A stretch of DNA of 64,000 nucleotides from Stenotrophomonas sp. ASS1 (GTDB lineage: Bacteria; Pseudomonadota; Gammaproteobacteria; Xanthomonadales; Xanthomonadaceae): assembly GCF_004346925.1 (NCBI RefSeq), contig NZ_CP031167.1, forward strand, positions 950,001 through 1,014,000, read 5' to 3'. Positions 25,698 through 34,681 of the stretch are shown here, in pieces. The notes under the pieces were generated by a model. That model did not search any database, was not told the origin of the DNA, and saw nothing but the letters and a program-made list of their open reading frames with translations. How positions within the stretch are numbered: the first letter of the stretch is position 1; every line of letters starts with the position of its first letter. A program made the translations under genes and the position numbers.

Positions 25698-27015
25698 AAC
25701 GTACATAGTCAGCCGCGCGCTGCGATTGGCTGAACGCGTTGCCCGGCGCCAGCACGATGCCCTCGCGCAGGCATTGCCGCGCCAGTGCAGCGGCGTCGCG
25801 GCCATCCGGCAGCTGGCACCACAGGAACAGGCCGGCCTCCGGCTGCAGCCACGGCGTGATGCTCAGCGTCTGCAGCTTGCGCAGCGTGTGCCGGCGCGCA
25901 TCGGCCAGGCGCGAACGTACCGACTGCATATGGCGGCGGTAGCCACTGTCGGTCAGCGCGATGTGCATCAACTGCATCGCCAGATGGCCGCCGCCGAAGC
26001 TGGTGGCCAGCTTCAGGTCGGTCAACGCTTCGATCCAGTCGTGGCGCGCAGCGATGTAGCCACAGCGCGAAGCCGCCGACAGCGTCTTGGAGAAGCTGCC
26101 GACGTGGATCACCCGCGACAGTCCATCGAGCGCGGCCAGCCGCGGCGCAGGCTGCAGTTCGAAGTCGGCGAAGATGTCGTCCTCGACGATGATCAGTTCA
26201 TTGCGTTCGGCCAGGCCCAGCAGGCGGTGCGCGGTGCTGGCGGAAAGCACCGCGCCGGTCGGGTTGTGCAGGCCCGAGTTGGTGATGTACAGCCGCGGCG
26301 TATGCGCCTGAACTGCCTGCGCGAACGCCTCCAGGTCCGGGCCGCTGTGCGTGTACGGCACGCCGATGGCCTGCACCTGGTGCGCCTTCAGCAACGCGTG
26401 GTAGTTGAAGTAGCTCGGGTCATCCACCAGCACGCAGTCGCCGGGTTTGAGCAGGAAACGGCAGAGCAGATCGACCGCGTGCGTACCGGATTCGGTCAGC
26501 AGGATCTGCTCCATCGGTGCATCAATGCCCAGCGCGGCGCTGCGTCGTTGCAGCAGCTGGCGCAGTGCGGGCAGCCCGAGCGGGCCGGCGTAGTCGACCA
26601 GCTGTGATGCATCGGCACGCGCCAGCCGACGCAGGCCGCGGCGCACGCCATCGTGGTACAGCCAATCGCTGGGCATCCAGCCGCAGCCCGGCTTGAGATG
26701 GCCGGCCGGTGTTTCCAGCGATTGCCGCGACACCCACAGCGGGTCCACGGCGCGATCCAGCCGGGGTTCCATTTCAGCCAGCGCCAACGGTGCGGTCGGC
26801 CCACTGACGTAGAAGCCGGATCCTGCGCGCGCACTGATCAGGCCTTCGGCGGCCAGGCGCTCGTAGGCCTCGACCACGGTCGAGACCGACACCCCCATCG
26901 CCACCGCCTGCGCACGTACCGAAGGCAGGCGCGAGCCGGGGCCATCCACCCGCGCACCGATGCGGGCGCGGACAGTCTGGATGACCGATTCAATGCGGGT
27001 GAGCGAACGTTGCAT
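25636..27015 (-). CDS. MocR-type regulator (GntR HTH fused to aminotransferase fold)
   Basis: A 459-residue chimeric regulator: a GntR-type winged helix at residues 1-70 (LPSVRAQAVAMGVSVSTVVE, FYVSGP) and a fold-type I aminotransferase domain from about residue 105. The PLP lysine is in SFSKTLSA (Lys310), and HNPTGA and YAGPLGLPALR are intact. Such proteins sense amino acids or PLP. It is divergent from an EamA exporter with an inverted repeat between them, so it probably regulates that exporter. Its 3' end overlaps the LysR gene. Confidence 0.93.
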   Translation of the reverse strand: MQRSLTRIESVIQTVRARIGARVDGPGSRLPSVRAQAVAMGVSVSTVVEAYERLAAEGLISARAGSGFYVSGPTAPLALAEMEPRLDRAVDPLWVSRQSLETPAGHLKPGCGWMPSDWLYHDGVRRGLRRLARADASQLVDYAGPLGLPALRQLLQRRSAALGIDAPMEQILLTESGTHAVDLLCRFLLKPGDCVLVDDPSYFNYHALLKAHQVQAIGVPYTHSGPDLEAFAQAVQAHTPRLYITNSGLHNPTGAVLSASTAHRLLGLAERNELIIVEDDIFADFELQPAPRLAALDGLSRVIHVGSFSKTLSAASRCGYIAARHDWIEALTDLKLATSFGGGHLAMQLMHIALTDSGYRRHMQSVRSRLADARRHTLRKLQTLSITPWLQPEAGLFLWCQLPDGRDAAALARQCLREGIVLAPGNAFSQSQRAADYVRFNVSQCQDPRIWQVLARALR

Positions 27016-27040
27016 GTGGGAACCGTAGTGGATGTGTAGG

Positions 27041-27066
27041 CAGTACAGTTACTTGCGACTGTACTG
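27041..27066. promoter_or_regulatory. Inverted repeat between MocR and EamA genes
   Basis: CAGTACAGT at 27041-27049 and its exact complement ACTGTACTG at 27058-27066 are separated by 8 bases. This is a likely binding site of the MocR regulator in the divergent promoter region. Confidence 0.65.
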
Positions 27067-27148
27067 GATTGTAGCTGGGGTCGTTCCGCGCTGGATGCTT
27101 CCATACAGGTCCAGCCGGGCATCGTCCGGCATCTTCAGGAGTACAGGC

Positions 27149-28012
27149 GTGGAACGGTCGGCGAGTGGTTGGATCAATGGCTTCATCGGTGTAGTGATCT
27201 TCGCGGGCTCCCTGCCGGCCACCCGCTTGGCGGTGCTGCAGCTGGACGCCGGATTCGTCACTGCTGCACGCGCGACCATTGCCGCTGTGCTCGGCCTTGG
27301 CCTGCTCCTTCTGCTGCGCCAGCCGTGGCCGCGGCGCAATGACCTGCCAGGCCTGGCGGTGGTCAGTCTGGGGGTGGTGGTCGGCTTTCCGCTGTTGACC
27401 GCGCTCGCGCTGCGGCATGCGTCATCGGCACACACCATCGTGTTCCTCGGCCTGCTGCCACTGAGCACTGCGGTGTTCGGCGTGCTGCGCGGCGGCGATC
27501 GACCGCGCCCGGCGTTCTGGTTGTTCTCGCTGCTGGGCAGTGCCTGCGTGGTCGGCTATGCGGTGCGCAACGGCATCGAGGCCTCGCTGCAGGCTGACCT
27601 GCTGATGCTGGCGGCGATCGTGGTGTGCGGGCTGGGCTATGCCGAGGGTGGTCGGCTCGCCCGCCATCTGGGCGGCTGGCAGGTGATCAGCTGGGCGCTG
27701 CTGCTGGCGTTGCCGGTGATGCTGCCGCTGACACTGCTGATGCGCCCGGCCTCGTTCACCGCGGTCGGTGCGTCGGCGTGGTGGGCGCTGGGCTACGTGG
27801 CGGTGTTCAGCATGCTGATCGGCTTCCTGTTCTGGTACCGCGGGCTGGCGCAGGGCGGCATTGCGGCCGTCGGCCAACTGCAGCTGCTGCAACCGTTCTT
27901 TGGCCTGGCCCTGGCCGCGCTGCTGCTGCACGAATCGGTCAGCCTCAGCATGGTGCTGGTGACCGTGGTCGCGGTGATCTGCGTGGCCGGCGCGCGCCGC
28001 TTCAGCCGCTGA
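27149..28012 (+). CDS. EamA/DMT-family exporter
   Basis: A 287-residue inner-membrane protein with about ten hydrophobic segments arranged as two EamA repeats, like RhtA/YdcZ-type amino acid or metabolite exporters. The GTG at 27149 is chosen because it follows a TCAGGAG ribosome binding site and gives the family's normal length; the open frame runs back to 27032. PFFGLALAALLLHE near the C-terminus is the conserved final EamA segment. Control by the divergent MocR gene is inferred from layout. Confidence 0.86.
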   Translation: MERSASGWINGFIGVVIFAGSLPATRLAVLQLDAGFVTAARATIAAVLGLGLLLLLRQPWPRRNDLPGLAVVSLGVVVGFPLLTALALRHASSAHTIVFLGLLPLSTAVFGVLRGGDRPRPAFWLFSLLGSACVVGYAVRNGIEASLQADLLMLAAIVVCGLGYAEGGRLARHLGGWQVISWALLLALPVMLPLTLLMRPASFTAVGASAWWALGYVAVFSMLIGFLFWYRGLAQGGIAAVGQLQLLQPFFGLALAALLLHESVSLSMVLVTVVAVICVAGARRFSR

Positions 28013-28016
28013 ACGA

Positions 28017-28092
28017 AAAAGGGGACGGAGGGGATTAAGTCGTAATCGGTCCTACTGTGCCTGAAACGACTTAATCCCCTTCGTCCCCTTTT
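28017..28092. repeat. Long inverted repeat (copy 1 of two in the window)
   Basis: The left arm starts AAAAGGGGACGGAGGGGATT and goes on to AAGTCGT; the right arm is its near-exact complement ending TCGTCCCCTTTT. The arms are about 27 bases and the loop about 22. A second copy, with a shorter loop, is at 46937-47000. It lies right after the EamA gene and probably acts as a bidirectional terminator. Confidence 0.8.
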
Positions 28093-28153
28093 CCAGTGAT
28101 AGCGCGGGCGTATCGTGCGCTGTGGTCAATGGTATTGGCCGCAACCTGGGTGC

Positions 28154-29053
28154 ATGGCCGAAGCTGTGCAGATGCAGCCGATTTCCCGAATTTCCTTTGA
28201 AGGCCAGGTGGGCCTGGTGACGGGTGCCGCCGGTGGACTGGGCCTGGCCTACAGCCGCCTGCTGGCCGAGCGCGGTGCACAGGTGCTGATGCATGACGTC
28301 GGCGCCGGTACCGACGGCCGCGGCGCCGATCCACAGCGCATCCTGCGCAGCGTCGAAGCGCTGCAGCGGCAGGGTTTGCCGGTGCAGGCCGCAAGCGGTC
28401 CCATCGACCATCGTGGCGGTTGCCATGCGCTGGTGCAGGAACTGCTGCAGGCGCATGGCCGCATCGATTTCCTGATCCACAACGCTGGCTGGGTCGAGTA
28501 CCAGACGCTGGAAGCGATCGAGGACGAGGCGCTGGAGCAGATGCTGTGCCTGGCCGCGAAGACGCCGCTGTGGCTGGCGCAGGCGGCGTGGCCGGCAATG
28601 CGCGCGGCGGGCGGTGGGCGCATCGTCATCACCACCTCCGATCGCGCGCTGTATCCGCAGTACGCACAGCGCGGGCTGTCTGCGTACGCGATGGCCAAAC
28701 TGGCCGCGCTCGGTCTGGTCAATGTGCTGGCACTGGAAGGTGCCGAGCATGGCATCGTGGTCAATGCGGTTTCGCCGGTGGCAAAGACGCGCATGTGGGG
28801 CATCGAGGGTGAGCCCGATGAGCTGCATCCGGAAGCTGTTGCGCAAGGTGTGGCCTATCTGGCATCCACGCGCTGCCAGGACGGCGGCTGGGTGCTGCGC
28901 GCAAGCAATGGCCAGTTCCACGCACTGCGCCTGCAGGAGGCCGAGCATGTGGCGTACCCAAGGGATCTGCGCGCGGTCAGTGCCGACAGCATCGAGTCGG
29001 TGGCGCTGCAGTGGCCGGCCATCGCCCGCGCCAGCGTCGACGTGCGCGGCTGA
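28154..29053 (+). CDS. Short-chain dehydrogenase/reductase
   Basis: A 299-residue SDR. The cofactor motif TGAAGGLG follows EGQVGLV, and the catalytic tyrosine and lysine are in YAMAK with a Ser in VITTSDRALYP. The N-terminal pattern (FEGQVGLVTGAAGGLGLAY, MHDVGAG) is like the dehydrogenase part of type 2 multifunctional beta-oxidation enzymes and related 3-hydroxyacyl dehydrogenases. Substrate is unknown. An alternative start is ATG at 28172. A LysR gene follows on the same strand after 38 bases and may control it. Confidence 0.87.
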   Translation: MAEAVQMQPISRISFEGQVGLVTGAAGGLGLAYSRLLAERGAQVLMHDVGAGTDGRGADPQRILRSVEALQRQGLPVQAASGPIDHRGGCHALVQELLQAHGRIDFLIHNAGWVEYQTLEAIEDEALEQMLCLAAKTPLWLAQAAWPAMRAAGGGRIVITTSDRALYPQYAQRGLSAYAMAKLAALGLVNVLALEGAEHGIVVNAVSPVAKTRMWGIEGEPDELHPEAVAQGVAYLASTRCQDGGWVLRASNGQFHALRLQEAEHVAYPRDLRAVSADSIESVALQWPAIARASVDVRG

Positions 29054-29091
29054 GGGCGTACCCTAGGCGGGTTCCCACTGCCTGCTTCGAG

Positions 29092-29970
29092 ATGATCGAC
29101 CTGCGCCTGCTTCGCCAGTATGTGGCCGTGGCCGAAGAACTGCATTTCCACCGCGCCGCCGCCCGCCTGCACATGTCGCAGCCGCCGCTGACCGCGGCGA
29201 TACGACGGCTGGAAGACGAGCTCGGAAGTGAACTGATCGTGCGCGGCAACCGCACGCTGGGCCTGACCGTGGCCGGGCAGACCTTGCTGGTGGAGGCGCG
29301 GGCAACGCTGCAGCAGGCCGAGCAGGGGTTGCAGCGCACGCGCGAAGCTGCAGCGGGGCAGTCCGGCAGCCTGCGCGTAGGCTATGTCGGCAGTGCGCTG
29401 TATGGCCGCCTGCCAGGTTTGATCCGCCGCTTCCGCCAGCAGTACCCGCAGGTGCAGTTGCACCTGCAGGAAGCCACGTCGCGCCAGCAGCAGTTGTGGC
29501 TGCGTGAGCAGCGCATCGACGTTGGCGTGTTGATTCCACCGATTCCCGCCGCCGAGCTGGTACTGCACGACTTCGACCATGACCGCCTGGCGATTGCGCT
29601 GCCGCGCGCTCATGCGCTGGCCGACGCGCCGGAGGTCAGTGTGGCGATGCTGGCTGAAGAACCGTTCATTTCATGGCCGGCGGGCGAGGGCATCGGCTTC
29701 CACGCGCAGGTGCTGGGCCTGTGCACTGCGGCGGAATTCACCCCGCGCGTCGTGCAGGAAGCGCAGGGCATGCATGCGGTCCTGTCGCTGGTGGCGGTGG
29801 ATGCCGGCGTGGCGATCGTTCCGGCCAGCATGGCCAGCTTCCGCCCGCAGGAGATCGTCTATCGCGTGCTGGAGAGCGAAGCCGCCCGTTTCGCCCTGCA
29901 GTTCTGCATGAGGCCGGAACAACCGTCGCCGGTGCTGCGCAATTTCCTGCAGACGGCGGGCACCAACTGA
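29092..29970 (+). CDS. LysR-family transcriptional regulator
   Basis: A 292-residue LTTR. The helix-turn-helix lies in residues 5-50 (EELHFHRAAARLHMSQPPLT, AAIRRLEDELG); the HFHRAA and QPPLT patterns match the CatR/BenM-like group that answers to aromatic compounds. The sensor domain follows from about residue 90. It is downstream of, and in the same direction as, the SDR gene and converges on the next LysR gene with a gap of 13 bases. No ligand can be named. Confidence 0.9.
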   Translation: MIDLRLLRQYVAVAEELHFHRAAARLHMSQPPLTAAIRRLEDELGSELIVRGNRTLGLTVAGQTLLVEARATLQQAEQGLQRTREAAAGQSGSLRVGYVGSALYGRLPGLIRRFRQQYPQVQLHLQEATSRQQQLWLREQRIDVGVLIPPIPAAELVLHDFDHDRLAIALPRAHALADAPEVSVAMLAEEPFISWPAGEGIGFHAQVLGLCTAAEFTPRVVQEAQGMHAVLSLVAVDAGVAIVPASMASFRPQEIVYRVLESEAARFALQFCMRPEQPSPVLRNFLQTAGTN

Positions 29971-29983
29971 TTCTGTGGAGCTG

Positions 29984-30883
29984 CTATGCCTCGTCGCCGC
30001 GGAACAGGTTGGCAACGGCGTAGTCGATGAACACCCGCAGGCGTGCACTGGGATGGCGCCCACCGGGCCATAGCAACGAGAACTGCCCCTGGTGCGTGGG
30101 CAGTGCTGGCAGTACCCGCTGCAGGCGGCCATCGGCCAGCGCGTCGGCTGCGAGGAAGTCAGGCATCCAGGCCAGGCCCATGCAACCGATCGCAGCGGCC
30201 AGCACGGCTTCCATGTTGTTGCAGGTCATCGCGGTGGGAAGGAGCGCTCCAGCATCGCCTTCGATGCCCGGCAGCTGCCACGGGTGCAGCTTTCCGGTGG
30301 TGGGGTAACGGAAGCGCAGCGCGCTATGCAGGCGCAGCTCGCTCACATCACCGGGCGTGCCGTGCGCCTGAAGATAGCCGGGCGCCGCACAGAGGATGAA
30401 ACGGAAGCCGCCCAGCCGCCGTGCGGTCAGGCTGGAATCGGCCAGTTCACCGCTGCGTATCACCGCGTCGAGGCCTTCGCTGACCACGTCGACGATGCGA
30501 TCGTTGAAGTCCAGCTCCAGCTGCACCTGTGGGTAGCGTTGCTGGAAGCCAGGCAGCACCGGCAGCAGGAAGCGGTAGCCGATGGTGGGCAGGCCGATGC
30601 GCAGCAGCCCGCTGGGGGCGTGCTGTCGCTGCGCCAGGTCTGCCTGCGCTTCGGAAAGTTCATCCAACGCACGCCGGCAGCGCTGCAGCAGCAGTTCGCC
30701 TTCGTCGGTGAGGTGCACGCGGCGGGTGGTGCGCTGGAACAGGCGCGTGCCGAGTTCCTGTTCAAGGCGGGCGATGCGCTTGCCCACGGCCGACGCGGAG
30801 AGGCCGAGGACGCGAGCGGCGCCGACGATGCTGCCTGCTTCGGCGGTACGGACGAAGGCCAGCAGGGCAGAGATGGAATCCAT
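29984..30883 (-). CDS. LysR-family transcriptional regulator
   Basis: A 299-residue LTTR of the CrgA/DmlR-like group. The start MDSISALLAFVRTAEAGSIV is the usual opening, and the helix-turn-helix runs over residues 18-50. An in-frame ATG three codons upstream (30892) is possible. It is divergent from the drug-type MFS gene, 107 bases away, with an inverted repeat near that gene's start, so it is the likely regulator of the transporter. Confidence 0.9.
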   Translation of the reverse strand: MDSISALLAFVRTAEAGSIVGAARVLGLSASAVGKRIARLEQELGTRLFQRTTRRVHLTDEGELLLQRCRRALDELSEAQADLAQRQHAPSGLLRIGLPTIGYRFLLPVLPGFQQRYPQVQLELDFNDRIVDVVSEGLDAVIRSGELADSSLTARRLGGFRFILCAAPGYLQAHGTPGDVSELRLHSALRFRYPTTGKLHPWQLPGIEGDAGALLPTAMTCNNMEAVLAAAIGCMGLAWMPDFLAADALADGRLQRVLPALPTHQGQFSLLWPGGRHPSARLRVFIDYAVANLFRGDEA

Positions 30884-30955
30884 GCGGGGCATGATTACGG
30901 AACATCGGGCCGCAATCAACGTCCATCGAGCCTGTTTTTCTGGAATAGCGGCCTG

Positions 30956-30979
30956 TCCATCATCAATGCCCCTGATGGA
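30956..30979. promoter_or_regulatory. Inverted repeat before the MFS gene
   Basis: TCCATCA and TGATGGA are separated by 10 bases, just upstream of the GGAGG ribosome binding site of the MFS gene. It may be the operator for the divergent LysR regulator. Confidence 0.5.
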
Positions 30980-30990
30980 TGGAGGCCCGC

Positions 30991-32508
30991 ATGGCCCCGG
31001 TTTCGATGCTTCCCGTACCTTCCCACACGCAGCAGCGCTGGGCCCTGCTTGCCGTCTGCCTGGCTGCACTGGCGCTGCCGTTGTCCTTCTCGGCCGGTGC
31101 CGTCGCGGTGCCGGCGCTGGCCCGTTCCGCGGCGTCGTCGCCGACTGCGCTGGCCTGGGTCACCAACGCCTTCATGCTCACCTTCGGCAGCCTGTTGCTC
31201 GCTGCCGGTGGCCTGGCCGATCGTTATGGTCGGCGGCGGTTGTTCCTGCTGGGTACGGCGGGCTTCAGCATCGCCACTGCCGTCGTCTGCCTTGCGCCCA
31301 CGCTGCTGTGGCTGGATCTGGCGCGCGGGCTGCAGGGCGTTGCCGCTGCAGCGGCGCTGGCGTCCGGCACCGCTGCGCTGGCGCATGCCTGGCAGGGGCC
31401 GGTGCGTGCCCGTGTGTTCGCCCTGCTGGGCACCACATTCGGTGCGGGGCTGGCGCTGGGGCCGCTGCTCGCGGGTCTGCTGTTGCAGGCATTGGGATGG
31501 CGCAGTGTGTTCGCCGCGGCCGGTGTACTGACGCTGGCGGCGTTCGCCGTGGGCGCGCGCGCGTTGCCCGAAAGCCATGGCGAACGCGGGCGGCTGGATG
31601 TCGGCGGCATGCTGGGTTTCAGCCTGATGCTGGCGGCGTTGACCCTGGCCCTGCTGTGGCTGGGGGAATTCGGCCTGCATGCCATGCGCGTGCAACTGGC
31701 GCTGTTGGCGACGCTGGTGCTGGGAGGGGTATTCGTCTGCATCGAACGACTGCACCGCTCACCGTTGCTGGACCTCTCGCTGTTCTCGCAACCGGCGTTC
31801 CTCGGTGTCCAGCTGCTGCCGGTCGCAACCTGCTTCGGCTACGTGGTGCTGCTGGTGGTGTTGCCTCTGCAGCTGTTGGGCGTGCATGCACAGAGCGCGA
31901 CATTGGTCGGGCTGCAGATGCTGGCCTTGTCTGCGCCGATGCTGGTGCTGCCGATGCTGGCCGCGCGCTGGGCGGAACGCGTTGGAAATACGCGGCTTTG
32001 TACGCTGGGCCTGCTGGTCTGTGCCTCTGGGTTGTACCTGTTGTCGCGCCATGCATCGCATCCGTCGCCGTCGCAGTGGGTGCCGTTGCTGATGCTGATC
32101 GGCGCAGGAACGGCCTTGCCGTGGGGCCTGATGGATGGGCTGTCGGTCAGCGTGGTGCCGGTACAGCGTGCGGGCATGGCCGCCGGCATCTTCGGAACCG
32201 TGCGGGTGGCCGGTGAAGGCATCGCATTGGCCGCAGTCACCGCCTTGCTTGCGGTGCTGATCGGCTACCAGCTGCAGGGAGCATCGCCTGCATCGCTGGC
32301 GCGTGCCGGTGCCTATCTGGCCACGGGGGCGCAGGCACAGGCGCAGGCACTGCTTCCGGCGATGAGCGGCGCACAGCTGCAGCAGGCCAGTGCCGAGGCG
32401 CTGGCGATACTGCTGCGTGTCCTGGCGCTGCTGACTGCCGCATGCGCTGTGCTGTTGCACCTGCTGCTGCGGCGGCCAGCGTTGGCCGTGATCAGAACCG
32501 ATAGCTGA
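30991..32508 (+). CDS. MFS drug-type transporter (DHA2-like, 14 segments)
   Basis: A 505-residue transporter with about fourteen hydrophobic segments and the MFS signature LADRYGRRRLFLLGTAGF after segment 2, followed by the antiporter motif region GLALGPLLAGLL in segment 5. These point to proton-driven drug export of the QacA/EmrB type. The ATG at 30991 is chosen because GGAGG lies 5 bases before it; an earlier ATG at 30979 is in frame. Its last 17 bases overlap the 3' end of the TonB receptor gene on the other strand. Confidence 0.88.
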   Translation: MAPVSMLPVPSHTQQRWALLAVCLAALALPLSFSAGAVAVPALARSAASSPTALAWVTNAFMLTFGSLLLAAGGLADRYGRRRLFLLGTAGFSIATAVVCLAPTLLWLDLARGLQGVAAAAALASGTAALAHAWQGPVRARVFALLGTTFGAGLALGPLLAGLLLQALGWRSVFAAAGVLTLAAFAVGARALPESHGERGRLDVGGMLGFSLMLAALTLALLWLGEFGLHAMRVQLALLATLVLGGVFVCIERLHRSPLLDLSLFSQPAFLGVQLLPVATCFGYVVLLVVLPLQLLGVHAQSATLVGLQMLALSAPMLVLPMLAARWAERVGNTRLCTLGLLVCASGLYLLSRHASHPSPSQWVPLLMLIGAGTALPWGLMDGLSVSVVPVQRAGMAAGIFGTVRVAGEGIALAAVTALLAVLIGYQLQGASPASLARAGAYLATGAQAQAQALLPAMSGAQLQQASAEALAILLRVLALLTAACAVLLHLLLRRPALAVIRTDS

Positions 32509-34582
32509 TGGTGCCGGTCACCACGCGCGGGTAGCCGGCGAAGCAGTCGCCAAAGGTGCGGCACGGCGCGTAGTAGCGCTTGCCGGTGAGGTTGGTGATG
32601 TTCAACGCCATCGTCCAGTCGGTCACCTGCACTTCCAGCAATGCATCGGCCAGCGTGTAGCTGGGCGTGACGATGCGCCCGCCATTGCCCAGCGACACCG
32701 TGTTGCCGACATGGCGCACGCCCAGGCCCAGGCGCAGGCGTGCGGCATCGTCCAGTTGGAAGCCCTTCGAAACCCAGGCCGAGGCCAGGTCCTGCGGGGT
32801 GTCGTTGAGGCGCTGGCCCACTTCCAGTGCGAAGTTGCTGCGGCTGACCTCAGCCTCGTTGCGCGCAACGGCAGCGGTGATTGTGAGGTCGTTGGCGAAC
32901 TGGAACTGGCCTTCCAGCTCGATGCCCTTGGAGCGGATCTGCCCGGTCTGCACCACGTTCAACACGTTGTCCGGGTCGTTGGTCTGCCGGTTGGTTTCGA
33001 TGATGCGATACGCTGCCATCGTCAGCAGCAGGTTGCGTGCGGGTTGCCACTTGATGCCGGCCTCGCTCTGGCGGCCACGCATCGGCTTGAAGGCGCTGCC
33101 GAACAGATCCTGGCCGGACACCGGCAGGAACGATTCGCTGTAGCTCAGGTAGGGCGAAACGCCCGCACCCAGTTCGCCGATCAGCCCGGCGCGGTAGGTG
33201 GTGGCATTGTCGGTCTGGCTGGGCTGGCCTTCGGTCTTCGAGCGTGCATGGTCGCGGCGCGCGCCCAGCACCAGCGAGATGCGGTCGGCCCAGCGGATCT
33301 GGTCCTGCACATAGACACCCAGCTGGGTGGAGGTCTGGTCCGGCTGACGATCCCAGCCACGCACGATCGGTGCGACCGATACCGGGGTGTAGATGTCGAT
33401 CGGCGTGCCGGTGGCGTCCAGCCGCTGCAGCTGCTCCTTGTATTGGCTGTAGTCCACGCCGGCCAGCAGCAGATGCTGGAAGGCACCGGTGGCGAAGTCG
33501 AACTGCAGCGCATTGTCGGCGCTGAAGATCTGCACGTCGGGGCGGGTGCCATAGGCCGTGCGGTTGACCACGCGCCGCTCGGCGTCGATGAAGGGATCTT
33601 CCGGATTGCTGTAGCTGTCCACGTACATCTGCTGCAGAGTGGTCCTGCCATCGATGTAACGCACTGCCGAGCGCAGGCTGAGCGTGTCGTTGAAGCTGTG
33701 GTCGAACAGCGCGGTCAGGCTGTAGACGCGCGAGTCGATGCGGTCGAAACCGGGATCGCCGATGAAGGTGGACGGGTCGAGGCGGCGTCCGGGCGGTGCA
33801 AGCAGGGTCGCGGCCAGCGGCAGGAACTGCTGGCTGGAGCCTGTCTTGTCATGCTGATAGCTGGCCAGCAGGGTCAAGGTGCTGCGTTCACCGCGCCAGC
33901 TGATCGACGGTGCCAGATAGACGCGGTCATCCTTCAATACATCGGTCTGCATGTTCGATTCGCGCACCAGCCCGACGAAGCGGCCGGCAAGCGTACCGGC
34001 ATCGTTCAATGCGCCGCCGATGTCACCCTGCAGCTGCCTGCGGTCGAAACTGCCGAGCTGCACGCCGACCTCGCCGTTGAGGGTGCCGAAGGTCGGGCGC
34101 TTGCTCATTGCATTGATGATGCCGCCGGTGGCGCCGGCACCATACAGCACCGAGGACGGGCCGCGCAGCACTTCCACCCGCTCCAGGCCATAGATTTCCG
34201 GGCGGGCGAGGGGGCTGAAACCGTAGCTGCGGCGCAGGCCATCCTGGTACTGCACCGGGTCCAGCCCGCGCACCGAGGTCGCATCGTTGCGGGTATCCAG
34301 CCCCCACGCATCGGCGGTGACGCCGGCGCTGTAGCGCAGCACTTCCTGCAGGTTGTGCGCGCCGCGATCGGTGAACAGCTGCTGGGTGACCACGCTGATC
34401 GCCTGCGGCGTCTCGGTCAGGGCGGTGTCGGTCTTGGTCGCGGTGCTGGCCCGCTCGGCCACCACCGTTACCTTGTCCAGGGTGCGCGCCGCCGGGGTGT
34501 CCTGGGCCTGGGCGATGGCCGAGGCCAGCAGGGTGGGCAGGGCGAGCGTGTACAGCAGCGGACGCGACGGCAGAGCGGGCAT
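32492..34582 (-). CDS. TonB-dependent siderophore receptor (FhuA-like)
   Basis: A 696-residue outer-membrane receptor with a signal peptide (residues 1-26, ending AQAQ), a plug domain (TETPQAISVVTQQLFTDRG, VEVLRGPSSVLYGAGATGG) and a barrel ending GTISYRF. Near the C-terminus YYAPCRTFGDCFAGYPR holds a cysteine pair typical of the ferrichrome/FhuA subgroup. It is likely to import a hydroxamate-type ferrisiderophore. It has no adjacent transport genes. A weak Fur-box-like AT-rich stretch lies upstream. Confidence 0.93.
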   Translation of the reverse strand: MPALPSRPLLYTLALPTLLASAIAQAQDTPAARTLDKVTVVAERASTATKTDTALTETPQAISVVTQQLFTDRGAHNLQEVLRYSAGVTADAWGLDTRNDATSVRGLDPVQYQDGLRRSYGFSPLARPEIYGLERVEVLRGPSSVLYGAGATGGIINAMSKRPTFGTLNGEVGVQLGSFDRRQLQGDIGGALNDAGTLAGRFVGLVRESNMQTDVLKDDRVYLAPSISWRGERSTLTLLASYQHDKTGSSQQFLPLAATLLAPPGRRLDPSTFIGDPGFDRIDSRVYSLTALFDHSFNDTLSLRSAVRYIDGRTTLQQMYVDSYSNPEDPFIDAERRVVNRTAYGTRPDVQIFSADNALQFDFATGAFQHLLLAGVDYSQYKEQLQRLDATGTPIDIYTPVSVAPIVRGWDRQPDQTSTQLGVYVQDQIRWADRISLVLGARRDHARSKTEGQPSQTDNATTYRAGLIGELGAGVSPYLSYSESFLPVSGQDLFGSAFKPMRGRQSEAGIKWQPARNLLLTMAAYRIIETNRQTNDPDNVLNVVQTGQIRSKGIELEGQFQFANDLTITAAVARNEAEVSRSNFALEVGQRLNDTPQDLASAWVSKGFQLDDAARLRLGLGVRHVGNTVSLGNGGRIVTPSYTLADALLEVQVTDWTMALNITNLTGKRYYAPCRTFGDCFAGYPRVVTGTISYRF

Positions 34583-34634
34583 CGGGAGTGATCCGGGAAG
34601 GGCGGTGACGGCGGATTATCCGGATGCCCGCCCT

Positions 34635-34656
34635 CAAATACAAATGATTCCCAAGT
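34635..34656 (-). promoter_or_regulatory. Possible Fur box upstream of the receptor
   Basis: On the minus strand the stretch reads CACTTGGGAATCATTTGTAT and three bases more, the only AT-rich patch in this gap. It matches the Fur consensus (GATAATGATAATCATTATC) in part, mainly at GAATCATT. The fit to an iron-regulated receptor is what supports it; the sequence match alone is weak. Confidence 0.35.
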
Positions 34657-34681
34657 GCGATTGTGCCGCCCTGGCCCGGCG

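Noticed and set aside
32711..34591. A 626-residue plus-strand open frame across the FhuA-like receptor
   Set aside because: The receptor on the minus strand has a signal peptide, plug and C-terminal aromatic residue; the plus frame does not match any family that I know.
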